Assembly: GCA_035275405.1 (NCBI GenBank)
Contig: DATEMU010000013.1
Span: 124,001 to 188,000, forward strand
From: Phycisphaerae bacterium
Lineage (GTDB): Bacteria > Planctomycetota > Phycisphaerae > UBA1845 > UTPLA1
DNA: 64,000 bases
Direction: 5' to 3'
Shown here: positions 29,601 to 36,411 of the stretch, piece after piece
Layout of the letters: every line of letters starts with the position of its first letter
Position numbering within the stretch: the stretch's first letter is position 1
The notes under the pieces: model-generated
Database searches by the model: none
Told to the model about the DNA's origin: nothing
Seen by the model: the letters and a program-made list of their open reading frames with translations, nothing else
Program-made: the position numbers and the translations under genes

Positions 29601-30535
29601 GCCACGTCGTACTGGCCGAGATTGGCCTTCTCCATCTCCTCGAAGGAGGCGAACATTTTGCTCGGCGGGATCTTCCGCATCGCGTCCGGCAGGCGATCGA
29701 TCGTCAGGAAGTCGTCCTCGCGCTGCACGATGTACTTGTTGAGCGGGCGCTCGTAGAGCAGCTTGTTGATTTGATCCAGCGCCTCCTTGTAGGTGAAATC
29801 CTTCGGACTGATGAAAGTCAGCGTCTCGGCGATCGGCGGATCGGGCTGGTTAAGAAACGGCAGCCCGCTCATCCGTGAGAATGCCTCTAAAACATCCGTC
29901 CATGGTGTGTTGGAAAAACTGAAGCGATAGGTCCGCGCCTCAGGGTCAATCGGCTCGATCGTGAACGTCATCGTCGTCTGCGTGTTTTCGATCCCGGCCG
30001 GGGCGGTCGTCGGCGGGACTTCCTCGACGGGCGGAACTGCGCCTTGCTTGGGACTGCCCGGAAATGCCGTCGGTTTTCCCGGCTGACGAACGCCCGGCTG
30101 CGGAGGACGCCCCGGCGATTGGGGTGGCGTCACGGGCGACGCAGTCTTCGGAGGTGTCTTGACGACGGGGGCAGCAGGCTTGGGAGTTGGTGGCCTGGTG
30201 GGGGTCTGTCGCGACTGGGCCGGGGAGGGCACGGGTTGAGTCGTCGGATATCCACCGCCGGGGCCCTTGATCGATTTCAGCGCCTTTTCGCGGAGCGCCT
30301 TCAGTTCTTCCGCGCGGGCGGGTGTGGTGCGCAGAGGCTGCGTGGCGGGGCCCTTGGCGGGCCGGGTAGTCGGCTGGGTGGTCGGCGGCGGGTTCGGCTG
30401 CGCCAGACCGCCGCCGGACAGGCAGAACGTGAGGATTCCCGCGGCGACGGCGCCGCGAATAATCGTCTGCGAGGGCTTACTTCTTATTAATACCATGGAT
30501 CGTGCCTCCGCACCGTTCCCGAGAGTCTCTTCCAC
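17669..30535 (-). CDS. gspD: Giant GspD-family secretin with about 39 N-domain repeats
   Basis: A 4288-residue protein; usual GspD is about 650-700. Order: signal peptide (residues about 25-46, ending GGGLAQ), Thr/Pro linker with TTQPTTRP, an N0/STN-like domain (about 195-285), then about 39 copies of a 70-90 residue Secretin_N (N1-type) unit with the recurring strand-helix pattern D.RTNS(L/V)(V/I)V followed by I..LI..LD. A second signal-peptide-like segment sits at about 2575-2595, with roughly 24 repeats before and 15 after. Inserts: Cys-rich (about 1195-1240), Gly/Gln/Pro-rich (about 1376-1412 and 1484-1525), poly-Ser (about 3650-3663). The secretin pore domain starts near 3930 (QVMIQVMIAEVTL) and includes VPFLGDIPGLGILFR (about 4143-4157). 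A Pro/Glu tail follows. It should form an outer-membrane ring with a very long periplasmic stalk. Confidence 0.88.
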   Translation of the reverse strand: MEETLGNGAEARSMVLIRSKPSQTIIRGAVAAGILTFCLSGGGLAQPNPPPTTQPTTRPAKGPATQPLRTTPARAEELKALREKALKSIKGPGGGYPTTQPVPSPAQSRQTPTRPPTPKPAAPVVKTPPKTASPVTPPQSPGRPPQPGVRQPGKPTAFPGSPKQGAVPPVEEVPPTTAPAGIENTQTTMTFTIEPIDPEARTYRFSFSNTPWTDVLEAFSRMSGLPFLNQPDPPIAETLTFISPKDFTYKEALDQINKLLYERPLNKYIVQREDDFLTIDRLPDAMRKIPPSKMFASFEEMEKANLGQYDVALVNMEVPEGWSPFELISKFRIYATDTYGTQVNGDKIELTGLAQEHRRFREVIERQKGMTQPEKEDPRTTITVDLKVSRVADIQQILRQIYPAQAAAAPGRGPGVDPIMDNARRIDLIPDIKNNRLMVKAMPAMLSEILETIAKLDTGAPASLPEMKVIKLEYADANQLTATLKQMFMKEMQLLVRPDGPYVSPEEKSDLERDIFPDPANNSVIIVGGKTGVAKAEELIKQWDTPAENQVTEVIELAHADASAISQTLSTIFPPTGKGGVADRITPRTSTSILVTCSRQNFEKIRTLVEKLDVPDGDEEGEHVVQPKAVQPSTLAQILQQALSGAIAPRGPSPAQRGAQPGVPGGTGPRFIPDDGTGFLFVYCSNKDWEKAERLIKTIDAQAVVVEPRLRNFPLQHASANDVAAMLRQMFTATPGVGKGAGPGGPQQLFFADTYNNAVQVYASDEFLDKVAPFIEQLDIESTGVLTVIKLVHAKAEALAPVLAQTFPGSTGTPVRAVTPQGGQAPPVSPVSASGSGVRIIAEPITNSLLVTAPAKELAQIKDLVASMEAAAETQVNTRVILTCKHRPATELAETLRSLAGAPTKPMGKLVAGSGAVGTPTGGEALNIVPAGTQLILDGPQDQVAKSLQLFDQLDVPYEQAIYRKYAVQDAEEDEKKLRAMLAMKPAPKTEGGKPGEGAPAQRIAAPEAIQIFADTYENTLLIGAKSESDLTVIEGLLELIVADARPIKGVIPGGSGDFFVIQLKHKEAFDISFSVEDLLNPDRKSGGISLEEGPTKKSLLVLNCKPGQRAKVEEIVAMFDVPDTTRRPGFRTIDSDKMPPELLVKILQRNYDKPLNVLDMGSASGRVQVIDIHAGEEEEPPAKQEEKPGASANPCVLPASLLQSLAAVSLGEFDAEKCDEALEPAVCPICHQSPCVLPAELLKSLDAVAIGQADNGQGLANAPTTQPAAVHNHPMAGEEPAARPDIVRKATGDESIPTVFVDPDTGKLVLTGPEDILDTLEDILDEISYGEQPVVFRKFPLKYADVVTAGQLLETIFNQGQAVAGAKKGGKALPMIPAPAPAPAPQAAGQPGQPQKPGQPGQPQPQQMVQQAAPARIKVIPDPRTSSLFVAAALSDIPLVVDVLKQIDAKTDARTANIKRFKLKNLDATQVVENLREVLNVQTGGRGRRGGPGQPGQPGQPGQPQGQGDQGQQQQIIQLQGQQGQPGQGVAISPSDNISLTADPQTNSIIAKAPTDQLELIESLIKELDDDDNTTQAVLRRVQLAKARASEIAAIVKEVTAKMADTGGGGPGQRGGRANPGISVNADTRTNSVILAGQSKDVDKAEQIIKDMDVDAPGGSIKQFAVKGDPNTISNALKALFITGQQTDVVIAADASTGTVLVKAPAPQMAEIEAQIKEMEEKVASSADIRTIKLMIANAEVVAEKMQSIFADARNKSGGKANISIKGNKPNSTLYVSGADDETFKTIESIAKDMDKAPIDFMVRSFPLKYASAVDVNTKLTEMMVKAATTDVLKGAKLDLVGVVPDVRTNSLVVTGGPITFAFVGSILEQIDKPSEETARFAKTYSLPVSVDAGQVAGNIGALFASASAQAMGQEPPAVTANPGANVLIVSANKRQHEQIEMEVIAPLVATADTGIPQTEFIELKHGRADEVARALMESLRATTFPNAKGQYAVNITPEPASNKIIVTATPEKIEEVRKQVALLDTTGEGVRKEHTIALENTSPSDVARSLQAVFNASVAGKPGRTAPTIQEVAGSKRVVVLATEAELEQIKSLVQQIDVEGTKGRMVHTVTMPELIPAKTVAETIKQLFGSNKEDSVKAEYHEPTNTVLVMATEAEFERINEQVIKQVSKTDPVGALSIYKIPLKHAVADEVAKTLQDFFDKKSGISRGGNNNLPPWMRGPEPAAKQLENQVSITAEASSNMLLVYCTLATKKLIDSIIEDIDADPSTKNVMEMVALKYMSAEDMLGILTEYLKVSKRSPGDENKRMIPWWMDAREEEKDEKVVLAGDMRLRAVEALNAIIVVGKPDGVADAVKKIKELDVENPETGGTPQRIVLAHVSASEIADTLTKVFNDPNVAKTKGPKYVPPNIVAQDTTNSLIITAKANEFNLIKKMAESLDSESSNEEGGGVRLMQVATGQNVEDLAILLEKSINDSEKNRQGVNKDYKPRLVSIGADPRANALLVSGTKSQYDQVQALVNRMVAMGPAGGMSRRVIKLQGQLTPAQAKQIIEQMQNKGKSGPRSDAEWTRHRRPARKLAFAVSLPAFMMQATLCTAIAQTPPPTTRPVISSIRPRTPTTQPAGKSPEEQIKELATQPADLSRMTESARQAFAQKLSGAPVTVAEGGEDVLVLEGTEEDLEVIESILQMLDAAIPAKEIEYVPLENASAKDLAKTLTDVFQKIEQRGQRQAKPEDKVDIIADPRTNGLYIAATKEKMAQALALIRRNEEAGGSLEKNVKTYVLKNRRVMEGGEVLKKMVASYLSQKGLDPKQISIELDPQTNSVLVTAGENDLQFVDKVIAGLDAELPPTEEGKQQPIGESDVMVVPLKIAQADTLGTLLNELLQKAATGDTPMKDFIRRFRLLDDKGDPIATVNLDRPIYIVGDKESNSLIIASTRANCLIMKQVAMAFDKEPERAEVQYKVFTLKYADATEVAEAVSKLVADAEALTQRPGKGDKSGVPEGAAGSLVYKAIVTSDPRTNQVVLVARPDALPILGDLINKMDIQGLDVMPFEIVKLEYASPTGLQEALTQLVEKRAEALPKGKGPNAEKAEKVAIIGDIRSRSLIIAAKQARREELRGLIAKLDVPSTALVEDIRTITLKKASAADMADKLKKLWEERKSQQETGSKGGLTFEIPAIVADERSNSLVVAASKGDFDAIKSVVEKIEALELNPMSNIYIIGLKYNSAKQLQAAMKALFDKRAEMRTVDGKSRPEDQVEIQVDEVSNALLMVGSRENYEVLLQKVKELDVELGVPGVVEFFVATNVGAHRVKDTIDEMFKEGGVYKPGGAAGGEIGKAREKVTVTVDDRSNILMVSASPENMEVIREIFTRMNSVATPWDVAITKMVIVEHGDSVKIAAQVKQHFEELDKVRETGKEGGKSGFGITIFADERSNRLVIGGTKDGIDAAVELVKKMDVPPGTPGQVMEVYKLTEAPAAKIAEIVDKVFKERNKPRGGDTGTKVENIPVTIEAELSTNSLLINASREDHILLKELIARLDRPSTLLEMVKVIPLEKAPAARVKEILEELYKGGGGEGEKGGPGIAVVEDTRTNSVVVTAPPGELENITALVRRLDETVVKGQAEVGIFPLENEDAGQMAELLNSIMTGEAVSGGSRSSSSSSSSSSAGGGAASQSEEKRDIASMLISLSTKDERGREIFLQTVRENVQITFSERTNSVIVVAPPDTLRLIEQLIRELDRIQKRPVLVKVFELRNADATKTIEILEKMFAQEEGDEEQAAFQRGREVTVEGGASSTMGVPEPASIGGDARKGTFGRPKTTFVADERTNAIIVAGWPEDIDVVADVIDQLDSRPIQDRENIVYSLVNQEAEDVQAALDEYFQAEAQRLDTLGETISPQRRMEQEVSIIAHEASNQLILSVSPRYKQQVLSIIEQIDTAPPQVMIQVMIAEVTLDDRFEMGLEFALQELRFSETAVPDANGILQSSHFDVVGGTDLGAAGTGLAGFSFTITGEDFNFLVRALQSDARLEVIQRPMIMCQDNQQATIQIGQSVPTPSGSQAFAGQTSTQVEYQDVGVILNVEPHINPDGFVYMLVEPEVSSVSDSSLQIAPGAFAPVINQRRATTYVAVKDGETVVIGGLITTTETEAETKVPFLGDIPGLGILFRTTRRTKNKSELLIAMTPKVVRTVEDGRRLSIEARDGSGIITDNMKQSPLFQGLQVQPEDSAEISTLDAPPEEGENGVVPAKYDMTAPVETEPAGVPGEPRPSEPGTPKYGPEVPKYGPMVPSGEETVARR
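22735..22840 (-). other. Internal signal-peptide-like segment and Thr/Pro linker in the giant secretin
   Basis: Residues about 2567-2600 read as a basic stretch (RHRRPARK), a hydrophobic core (LAFAVSLPAFMM, then QATLCTAIAQ) and TPPPTTRPV. This repeats the layout of the true N-terminus (a hydrophobic core ending LAQ, then PNPPPTTQPTTRPA). The preceding text (QMQNKGKSGPRSDAEW) looks like an old C-terminus. Confidence 0.6.
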
Positions 30536-30548
30536 AATGCCGCTCTTT

Positions 30549-32180
30549 CTACTCGCCGGCGACCGCCTCGATTGCGGCCGATTCCGCCTCCGGCTCCGTT
30601 TCCGACTCCCCGCTATCCGGACGTGACCACGCGTCGATCGCCGCGGGCAGTTCCTCGTCCGACTTGGCTTCCAGTTTCACGCGCTGGGTGAAGGGCCGCC
30701 CCAGGGGATAGATGTAGTAGTTCCCGCTGGGCATCTTGACGACGCCGCCCAGGGGATGAACGCCCAGGAGCATACCCCCGTCCACAACCGCCGCTTCGCC
30801 CGCCGAGATGATCCGCCGATCCGCCGGCCCGGCGCTCGCGATCAATTCCTGTTTGCCGCGATAGGTGACCAGCCCCGTCACGGTCAGACTGGGGTCGGGG
30901 GGCTGATCGCTGGGGTCGACGGCGACTTCCGGCGGTATCTCGACCGGCTCGACGGGGACGACATAGGTCTGCTTTTCCTTTGAGGGAGTATAGGTGGCCG
31001 GGGGCGCCTTCCGGCCGGATGCATAGGTCGCCGTGACGGTCAGGGATTTGACCTCGAAGTCGTCAATGTCCTGCGCCGTCGCTCCGCGCAAGCGAATCGT
31101 AGGCTTGATCTTCGTCTGACCATCCGGCAGCGTCACCGAAACTTCGAGATCGACGGGCTCGGCGTGCTTGTTGTCGGCGGCCAGTCGGACGACTGTCGGC
31201 GGCGGCGGCTCGTTAACCTGCGCTACGGCATAGGTCCAATCCTTCTTCGTCACGAAATCAAATCGCTGCGGGCCAAACGTCTTGCCGCCGATATAGGTGC
31301 CTTGAATCTCCACCGCGTCGCCCAGCCCGCGGATTTCCCCATTGCTCTTGCTTTGCACGGTCTTGACCACTTCCTCTACCTGGTTGCCGTCGACCGTCTG
31401 CCGAATGACCTCGCCCTCCCAGAAGAACTTCGCGCGGACCACAACCATCTTCCAATCCTGATTGTCGACGATGACCACATTGCTCGGCGGAGGAACGAAC
31501 GGGCGGAAAATGTTGCGCCGGCCGAGGAGGGCCAGCTCTTCATCCAGTGGGATGTCGTCGCGCGAGGGACCCTGCTTGTCCGCGCCCTCCCCCGGCAGCG
31601 ACGCCGTGTTGACCAGCTCGGGGACTTTCTTGGGATCGACCTTGGGCATGAGCGGCGACTCGACGAAGAACTCAATCTTCACCTCGCCGCGCGGCCGGTT
31701 GCGCTGGAGAAGCGGCGTAATCGACAGGCGCGAAATGTCGCACAAGTAAGGGCTGCGATAGATATCCGTCAGGAAGTCCATCGCGTTCTTGAACGGCCCT
31801 TCCGCGGTGATCCGGTACGAGACCGTCGTGATCCCCGTCTTCGCGCCGATCTTCGAGCCGACCGAATTGGGGAAGAAGCCGGGGTTCTCGAATCCATGCC
31901 GCTTGGCCCCGTCCTTGAGCGCCTGGGCAATCTTGTTGGACGCCTCGGGCCGATCGAACGCCAGCGTGCGGCTGACCGCAGAGTTCCAGCGATCGGCGAG
32001 GTTGCGTCGGGAACGGATGACGGTATCGAGGTATTGGTTCTGGCCCTCCAGGTCGGCGATGGCTTTCTTCGCCTCGTCCGCGGGCTTCAGGAAGAGCAGG
32101 TTCATGCCCTGATAGACGGCGCCCAGGCCGACGATGCCGCCGACGACAATCGCGAGCGTTCTTTCGCGGGGGTTCATCAT
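30549..32180 (-). CDS. PilO/GspM-like inner-membrane protein of the T2SS
   Basis: 543 residues. A short cytoplasmic start (MMNPRERT), one membrane helix (about 9-26), a coiled coil (residues about 30-75), then a PilO/GspM-like ferredoxin-fold region around ITAEGPFKNAMDFLTDIYRS and RGEVKIEFFVESPL. The long C-terminal half has several beta-rich segments (VTLPDGQTKIKPTIRL and SLTVTGLVTYRGKQE) that could correspond to PilP/GspC-like secretin-contacting domains; that is a guess from position. GspM is normally about 165 residues, so this is three times larger. Its ATG overlaps the stop of the upstream gene (ATGA), and the secretin gene starts 13 nt after its stop. Confidence 0.65.
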   Translation of the reverse strand: MMNPRERTLAIVVGGIVGLGAVYQGMNLLFLKPADEAKKAIADLEGQNQYLDTVIRSRRNLADRWNSAVSRTLAFDRPEASNKIAQALKDGAKRHGFENPGFFPNSVGSKIGAKTGITTVSYRITAEGPFKNAMDFLTDIYRSPYLCDISRLSITPLLQRNRPRGEVKIEFFVESPLMPKVDPKKVPELVNTASLPGEGADKQGPSRDDIPLDEELALLGRRNIFRPFVPPPSNVVIVDNQDWKMVVVRAKFFWEGEVIRQTVDGNQVEEVVKTVQSKSNGEIRGLGDAVEIQGTYIGGKTFGPQRFDFVTKKDWTYAVAQVNEPPPPTVVRLAADNKHAEPVDLEVSVTLPDGQTKIKPTIRLRGATAQDIDDFEVKSLTVTATYASGRKAPPATYTPSKEKQTYVVPVEPVEIPPEVAVDPSDQPPDPSLTVTGLVTYRGKQELIASAGPADRRIISAGEAAVVDGGMLLGVHPLGGVVKMPSGNYYIYPLGRPFTQRVKLEAKSDEELPAAIDAWSRPDSGESETEPEAESAAIEAVAGE

Positions 32181-33883
32181 GGTCGGGTCCCCCCCGAGGC
32201 CGGCGCGGCGCCCGGTTGCGTCGTCGCCGGGGCCTTTGCCGAATCCGTCGAAGCTGGTGCGACGCTTGCAGCGTCCTCCGATTTGTTCTCCGCCGGCGGC
32301 GCCTCGATCTTCTCGGCTTCACGCGCATGCAGCTCCGAGCGCGGCGGCACATCGGCATCTATCTCGGTCTCATACGAATATCCATCCGGACCCGGCGAAG
32401 GCGTCTCCTTGCCCGGCTTGACGTTCTGGAACCCGGCCTCCTGCAACCGATCGTTGAGGCGGTTGACCGTGCCGAGCGAGGCGGTGCGGAACTTCAACTT
32501 GACGGTGCTGGCGCGGGCGTGCGTCTTGGACTTCGGGACGGGCCGCGTATCGAGGTCGATCCGCGTAACATAGGCCTCCTTTTCCGGCGGGAAGACTTCC
32601 GTCAGCGCGACCAGAACCTCCGGCCAGGTCTGCTGCGAATCCACCCACGCCTCGAGCGCCTCAACCTGCACTCGGAAATCGTTGATCACCCGTTCCGTTT
32701 TCTTTTTCTTGTTCACTTCCTCGCGGAGTTGCGCAACGAGGGCGTCCTGAGGCGCGACGTACTTGTAGTGAAAGACAATGCCGGAGGCGATGAACAACAC
32801 CGCCGTGGCCACGGCGACGGGCACTTTCTTCATCCGCAATGCCCGCTTGCTGACCGGCTTCTTGGGACTCAAGAAATCGAAATGACCCGGTCCCCTATCG
32901 GCATGCCCCAAAGCCAAGCCGATCGTCGCGGAAAAGCCGCGCAGTTCGCGGGCGCGTTGCGGCGGCAGGCCCAGCGCCAGGTGCGGCGAGTACAGCTCCG
33001 CCCGCGCGGCGAACCGCGCCGCCAGCGCCTGCGCCAATTGCGCCTCCAGGCCCGATGATCCGCAGACCACGATCTGATCGACGCTGATCGCGGGATCCGT
33101 CGCCCGGTACGCCTCGAACGAGCGGATGATGTCCACCATTAAGTCGGAGACGGCCCGCTGGGTCCGCTCGTCGGGCTCGCGATCGGAGAGCGGCACCGCG
33201 GCAATACGACTGTCGGTCAGGGCCGTGCCAACCGGTCCCTCGTCATTGGCGAGCGCGACCGACGCAGCGCGCGAGAAGGCGAGAACCCCGCCCTTGATAA
33301 TGTCGATCTCCGTCAGATTCGGCCCGACGTCGACGAGCAGAATGGTCTTGTCGGAAAGATCCGGCCACAGCGCGCCCATGGCCAGCAGGTTGGAATAGGG
33401 GCGCAGCCCGATCAGCTCGACGGAGAGGTCCGCCGCCGCCGCGACCTGGCGATAGAAATCGAGATCCTCGTTGCGAACCGCCGCGACGAGAACATTGCTG
33501 GGCAGCTTCGGATCGAACTCGCCGCAGACGGCGAAGTCGAGCGTCGCCAGTTCCGCCGGAAACGGCAGCTCCTTGACCACCTGAAACTGGACGATGGCGG
33601 CAAGCTCCTCGGGCGGCGTCGGCGGAAGATTGAGCGTGTTGAGCACGACCTGATCGCGGGGGATGGAGAGCAGCGCCCGCCGCGCGCCGAGATCGGCGCT
33701 GCGCAGCGCCGCGCGGATGAACGCGCCCAGCGCGGCCGCATCCTCCACGCGGACCTCCGCGGGAATCGGAACGGACACGGCCTTGACCAGCTCCACGCCG
33801 GTCCCCTTGGGAGCGAGCGCCACCATGCGCAGGTCCCTGCGGTTCCATTCGATCGCCAGGAATTGCTTGCTTCCGAACCTCAT
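32177..33883 (-). CDS. PilM/PilN-like fusion (GspL equivalent)
   Basis: 568 residues. The first about 310 residues are PilM-like with an actin fold: FLAIEWNRRDLRMVALAP, SIPRDQVVLNTLNLPPTP, EELAAIVQFQVVKELPFP, and ILLVDVGPNLTEIDII as the phosphate-binding strand. A membrane helix at about 349-366 is followed by a coiled coil (QLREEVNKKKKTERVI) and a PilN-like periplasmic domain (ALTEVFPPEKEAYVTRIDLD, then the segment around VNRLNDRLQEAGF). This domain order matches GspL, which anchors the ATPase GspE to the inner membrane. The C-terminal tail is Ala/Pro/Thr-rich with TTQPG. No gspE is in the window. Confidence 0.78.
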   Translation of the reverse strand: MRFGSKQFLAIEWNRRDLRMVALAPKGTGVELVKAVSVPIPAEVRVEDAAALGAFIRAALRSADLGARRALLSIPRDQVVLNTLNLPPTPPEELAAIVQFQVVKELPFPAELATLDFAVCGEFDPKLPSNVLVAAVRNEDLDFYRQVAAAADLSVELIGLRPYSNLLAMGALWPDLSDKTILLVDVGPNLTEIDIIKGGVLAFSRAASVALANDEGPVGTALTDSRIAAVPLSDREPDERTQRAVSDLMVDIIRSFEAYRATDPAISVDQIVVCGSSGLEAQLAQALAARFAARAELYSPHLALGLPPQRARELRGFSATIGLALGHADRGPGHFDFLSPKKPVSKRALRMKKVPVAVATAVLFIASGIVFHYKYVAPQDALVAQLREEVNKKKKTERVINDFRVQVEALEAWVDSQQTWPEVLVALTEVFPPEKEAYVTRIDLDTRPVPKSKTHARASTVKLKFRTASLGTVNRLNDRLQEAGFQNVKPGKETPSPGPDGYSYETEIDADVPPRSELHAREAEKIEAPPAENKSEDAASVAPASTDSAKAPATTQPGAAPASGGTRP

Positions 33884-33895
33884 CCCCTGCTCCCT

Positions 33896-35563
33896 CTATG
33901 GGGTCCCTTCGCGCACACCGCGAAACTCCTCACCGTGCGGCTGGTAGGCCACGCCGAGGCTTCCAAGGTTGCGCTGGTACAGCACCTGCGGAACCGGACC
34001 GCGCATCTCCAGGACGACGTTGATCCGCTCCACCACGCCGACGTGATCCGCGTAGCCGACCGACTCGACGCGAAACACCGCCGAGCCCATCGCCAGCTTG
34101 TCCAGGATTTGACGGAATCGGTTTTCATCAATGACGCTCCGCGTCAGCAACCAGGCCGGTGTCGCCCGCTCCTCGGGCGTTAGCTCGCGCCGCGCCGCGA
34201 CAATCGCATCCAGCTCCTCATCCGTCAGGGCCTCGATCATCGCCAGCACCGGCCGCGGGGCCGTGCTGACATTGATCCGACCCGCGAACATCGGAGTCGG
34301 CTGGACCGTGAGCCGATCGAGGATCAGCGGCAGGTCTTCGTACGTCCCCGGCGGAATCGTCGCCGTCAGGTTCTGGTAGACCGGCCGCTTGGCCTTCGGC
34401 TTTTTCTCGGACGCGCCGCGCGCCTGATCTAGATCGGTCGAAGGTTGTTCTGTTCCCGCGTCCATTCCCTTGTCCGGCTGGCTGGTCGGCTGCGTGGTAC
34501 TGGGATCCTCCTGCGCGGGTTGGCTGGTCGCCGGCTGCGTCGTAGGGTCCTCTTCTTCTTCCTCTTCCGGTGGCGGCGGCGCGGGAAGCAGATTCATAAC
34601 ACTGTTAAAGGCCCCTCCGCCCCCTCGAATCTCCATGACATAACTGGCAATCTGGGAGGGGATCACCTCCGCCATCGCCTCCTGCAATTTTTGCGCGTCC
34701 TTCATGTTCAGGTTGATTCTTGCGCGATTGTTGCTGGAGACGTTCCTCTCCCGCGACCAAAGGGTGAAATAGGGGGAGACACCGGCAAAAAGTGCGCCAT
34801 CGGCGTTATCCGGCGGGAACGACGCGTCGGCGTCGTCCTCATTGGGATCGAGCAGGCCGTTGCGGTTGTAGTCCTCGCCAAAGACGACCCAGGCCGTGAA
34901 GCCGCGCACGAGGAGCAGCTCCTCAATGGTCGAGAACCGCGCACCCTTGCATCGGTAGGGCGGATCGAGCGTGTTGTAGTAGTCGTCCTTGGCGCCGTTG
35001 GGACGCGGCGCCGCGCCGCCGTCGCGCCAGTCGAGCAGCGAGTCCACGAGGACGTTGACGTCGACCAGGTCTGTCGTCTCCTGTGGTATGACCATCTCGA
35101 AGAGACGGCGAAACTGCGCTTCAGTCGCCCGGTTGAGATCGAGCTTCGCGCATTCGTCGGTAATCCCGTATCGTACCGTCGTGGGATCGTCGTAATTCGG
35201 CGCGACGACCTTGTAGCGCCACGCCTGCGGGGCGTTGGGGTCGTACCGGTCGGTCGTGTCCTTATTGATCGGTTCCACTTTGTCGGGCGCGCCGGCGACA
35301 ACAATCGCCTTAAACACATCCGGATTGTCGTACCACAGGCCGGGATTGTTCCGACCGTCGCGGAGCATGGTAATGGCGGCCTGCACGCCGCTCTCGGCGG
35401 CCACGCGCGCCTGGAATTGCTGGTGATAGGCGACGGCGGCGTTCAGGTTGGCGCGGACCATGAACGTGTAGCCCGCCGCCAAAAGTGAAAGCAAAACGAC
35501 GATGATGAGGACGACGAGGAGAATCAGCCCGCGTCGCAATTCTCGTGTTTGCCTGCGGATCAT
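33896..35563 (-). CDS. gspK: GspK-like minor pseudopilin
   Basis: 555 residues; usual GspK is about 320. Prepilin-type start: basic leader MIRRQTRELRRG, then LILLVVLIIVVLLSLLAAGY, without the conserved Glu5, as is typical of GspK. The SAM-like region contains YGITDECAKLDLNRATEAQF and VDSLLDWRDGG. A second half (VYQNLTATIPPGTYEDL, then INVSTAPRPVLAMIEALTDE) matches the GspK C-terminal domain. Between them is a linker of about 65 residues rich in Pro, Glu, Thr and Gln (TTQPATSQPAQEDPSTTQP). GspK caps the pseudopilus tip with GspI and GspJ. Its start overlaps the gspJ stop by 4 nt. Confidence 0.85.
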   Translation of the reverse strand: MIRRQTRELRRGLILLVVLIIVVLLSLLAAGYTFMVRANLNAAVAYHQQFQARVAAESGVQAAITMLRDGRNNPGLWYDNPDVFKAIVVAGAPDKVEPINKDTTDRYDPNAPQAWRYKVVAPNYDDPTTVRYGITDECAKLDLNRATEAQFRRLFEMVIPQETTDLVDVNVLVDSLLDWRDGGAAPRPNGAKDDYYNTLDPPYRCKGARFSTIEELLLVRGFTAWVVFGEDYNRNGLLDPNEDDADASFPPDNADGALFAGVSPYFTLWSRERNVSSNNRARINLNMKDAQKLQEAMAEVIPSQIASYVMEIRGGGGAFNSVMNLLPAPPPPEEEEEEDPTTQPATSQPAQEDPSTTQPTSQPDKGMDAGTEQPSTDLDQARGASEKKPKAKRPVYQNLTATIPPGTYEDLPLILDRLTVQPTPMFAGRINVSTAPRPVLAMIEALTDEELDAIVAARRELTPEERATPAWLLTRSVIDENRFRQILDKLAMGSAVFRVESVGYADHVGVVERINVVLEMRGPVPQVLYQRNLGSLGVAYQPHGEEFRGVREGTP

Positions 35564-36411
35564 TTCGCGCCCCCTCCCGCCGCGGCTTCCTCATCCGAGG
35601 GCTTCTCCTGTTGGGCCCGCATCAAACGAGATCCGAAAAACGTATCCGCCTGCGTCAGCTTGACCTGGATCGTGCAAGTCTGCGTCGAATACGGCTCCGG
35701 CAGCGACGGCAGTATGTCTTCGTTCTGCAGATCCAGTTCCTCCTCCTCCAGCTTCGGCGGCAGCGCGTCGTAGCCGACCGTCACCTCGATGGCCTGCGGC
35801 AGCGAATTGCCCATCCCGCCGCCGACGTCGCCGACGTCCCACTTGTCGATCCACTCGACACCATCGAAGTAGCGGAAGCGCAGGTATTTCATCTCCGCCG
35901 CGTACAAATCCAGATCCACGGACTCCTGCTGGTCCTCGCGGATAATCGCCTGATTCAGTGTCTTGATTTCCCGCCGTACGAGGCCCATCGGCGCCGGCCC
36001 GACGGTCCCGTCCGGATATTCGTAGGTCTGGTCGTAGTCGTAGGCGAGGTAGTATTGCACCTGCCGGATGTCGCTCTCCGCCGGCGGCAAGACGTCCTGT
36101 ATCTTTCGGTCGATGAACAGCGACTTGTCCGGCAGGACGACCGTCTGCAGCGTGATCATCCGGTCCTTGCCGCTGACGCCGGGCGTCTGGCCGAGAAACC
36201 CGTTCGCCGAACGAATCTCATCCGCGATCTTCAAGGCGACGACGCGGGCGAGGTTGCTATCCAACATCCGTCGCATGCCGAGATCGCGAGTGCGCAGTGA
36301 GATGTCGTAGAACGTGAACATGATTGTGGCGATAAGCGTAATCAGGCCCAGCGAGAGGATGACCTCGATGAGCGTCAGTGCGGTTCGGCGACTCGCAGCG
36401 CGCGGTGTCAT
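35560..36411 (-). CDS. gspJ: GspJ-like minor pseudopilin
   Basis: 283 residues with a class III leader MTPRAASRRTA and N-methylation domain LTLIEVILSLGLITLIATIM; the residue before the cleavage point is Ala rather than the usual Gly. Downstream: RDLGMRRMLDSNLARVVALK and a long beta-rich globular region with an acidic insert (PKLEEEELDLQNEDI). Assignment to GspJ rests on order (between the I and K genes) and length. Both ends overlap neighbours by ATGA, so it is translationally coupled. The Gly/Ala-rich C-terminus (EEAAAGGGAK) reads into the gspK start. Confidence 0.78.
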   Translation of the reverse strand: MTPRAASRRTALTLIEVILSLGLITLIATIMFTFYDISLRTRDLGMRRMLDSNLARVVALKIADEIRSANGFLGQTPGVSGKDRMITLQTVVLPDKSLFIDRKIQDVLPPAESDIRQVQYYLAYDYDQTYEYPDGTVGPAPMGLVRREIKTLNQAIIREDQQESVDLDLYAAEMKYLRFRYFDGVEWIDKWDVGDVGGGMGNSLPQAIEVTVGYDALPPKLEEEELDLQNEDILPSLPEPYSTQTCTIQVKLTQADTFFGSRLMRAQQEKPSDEEAAAGGGAK

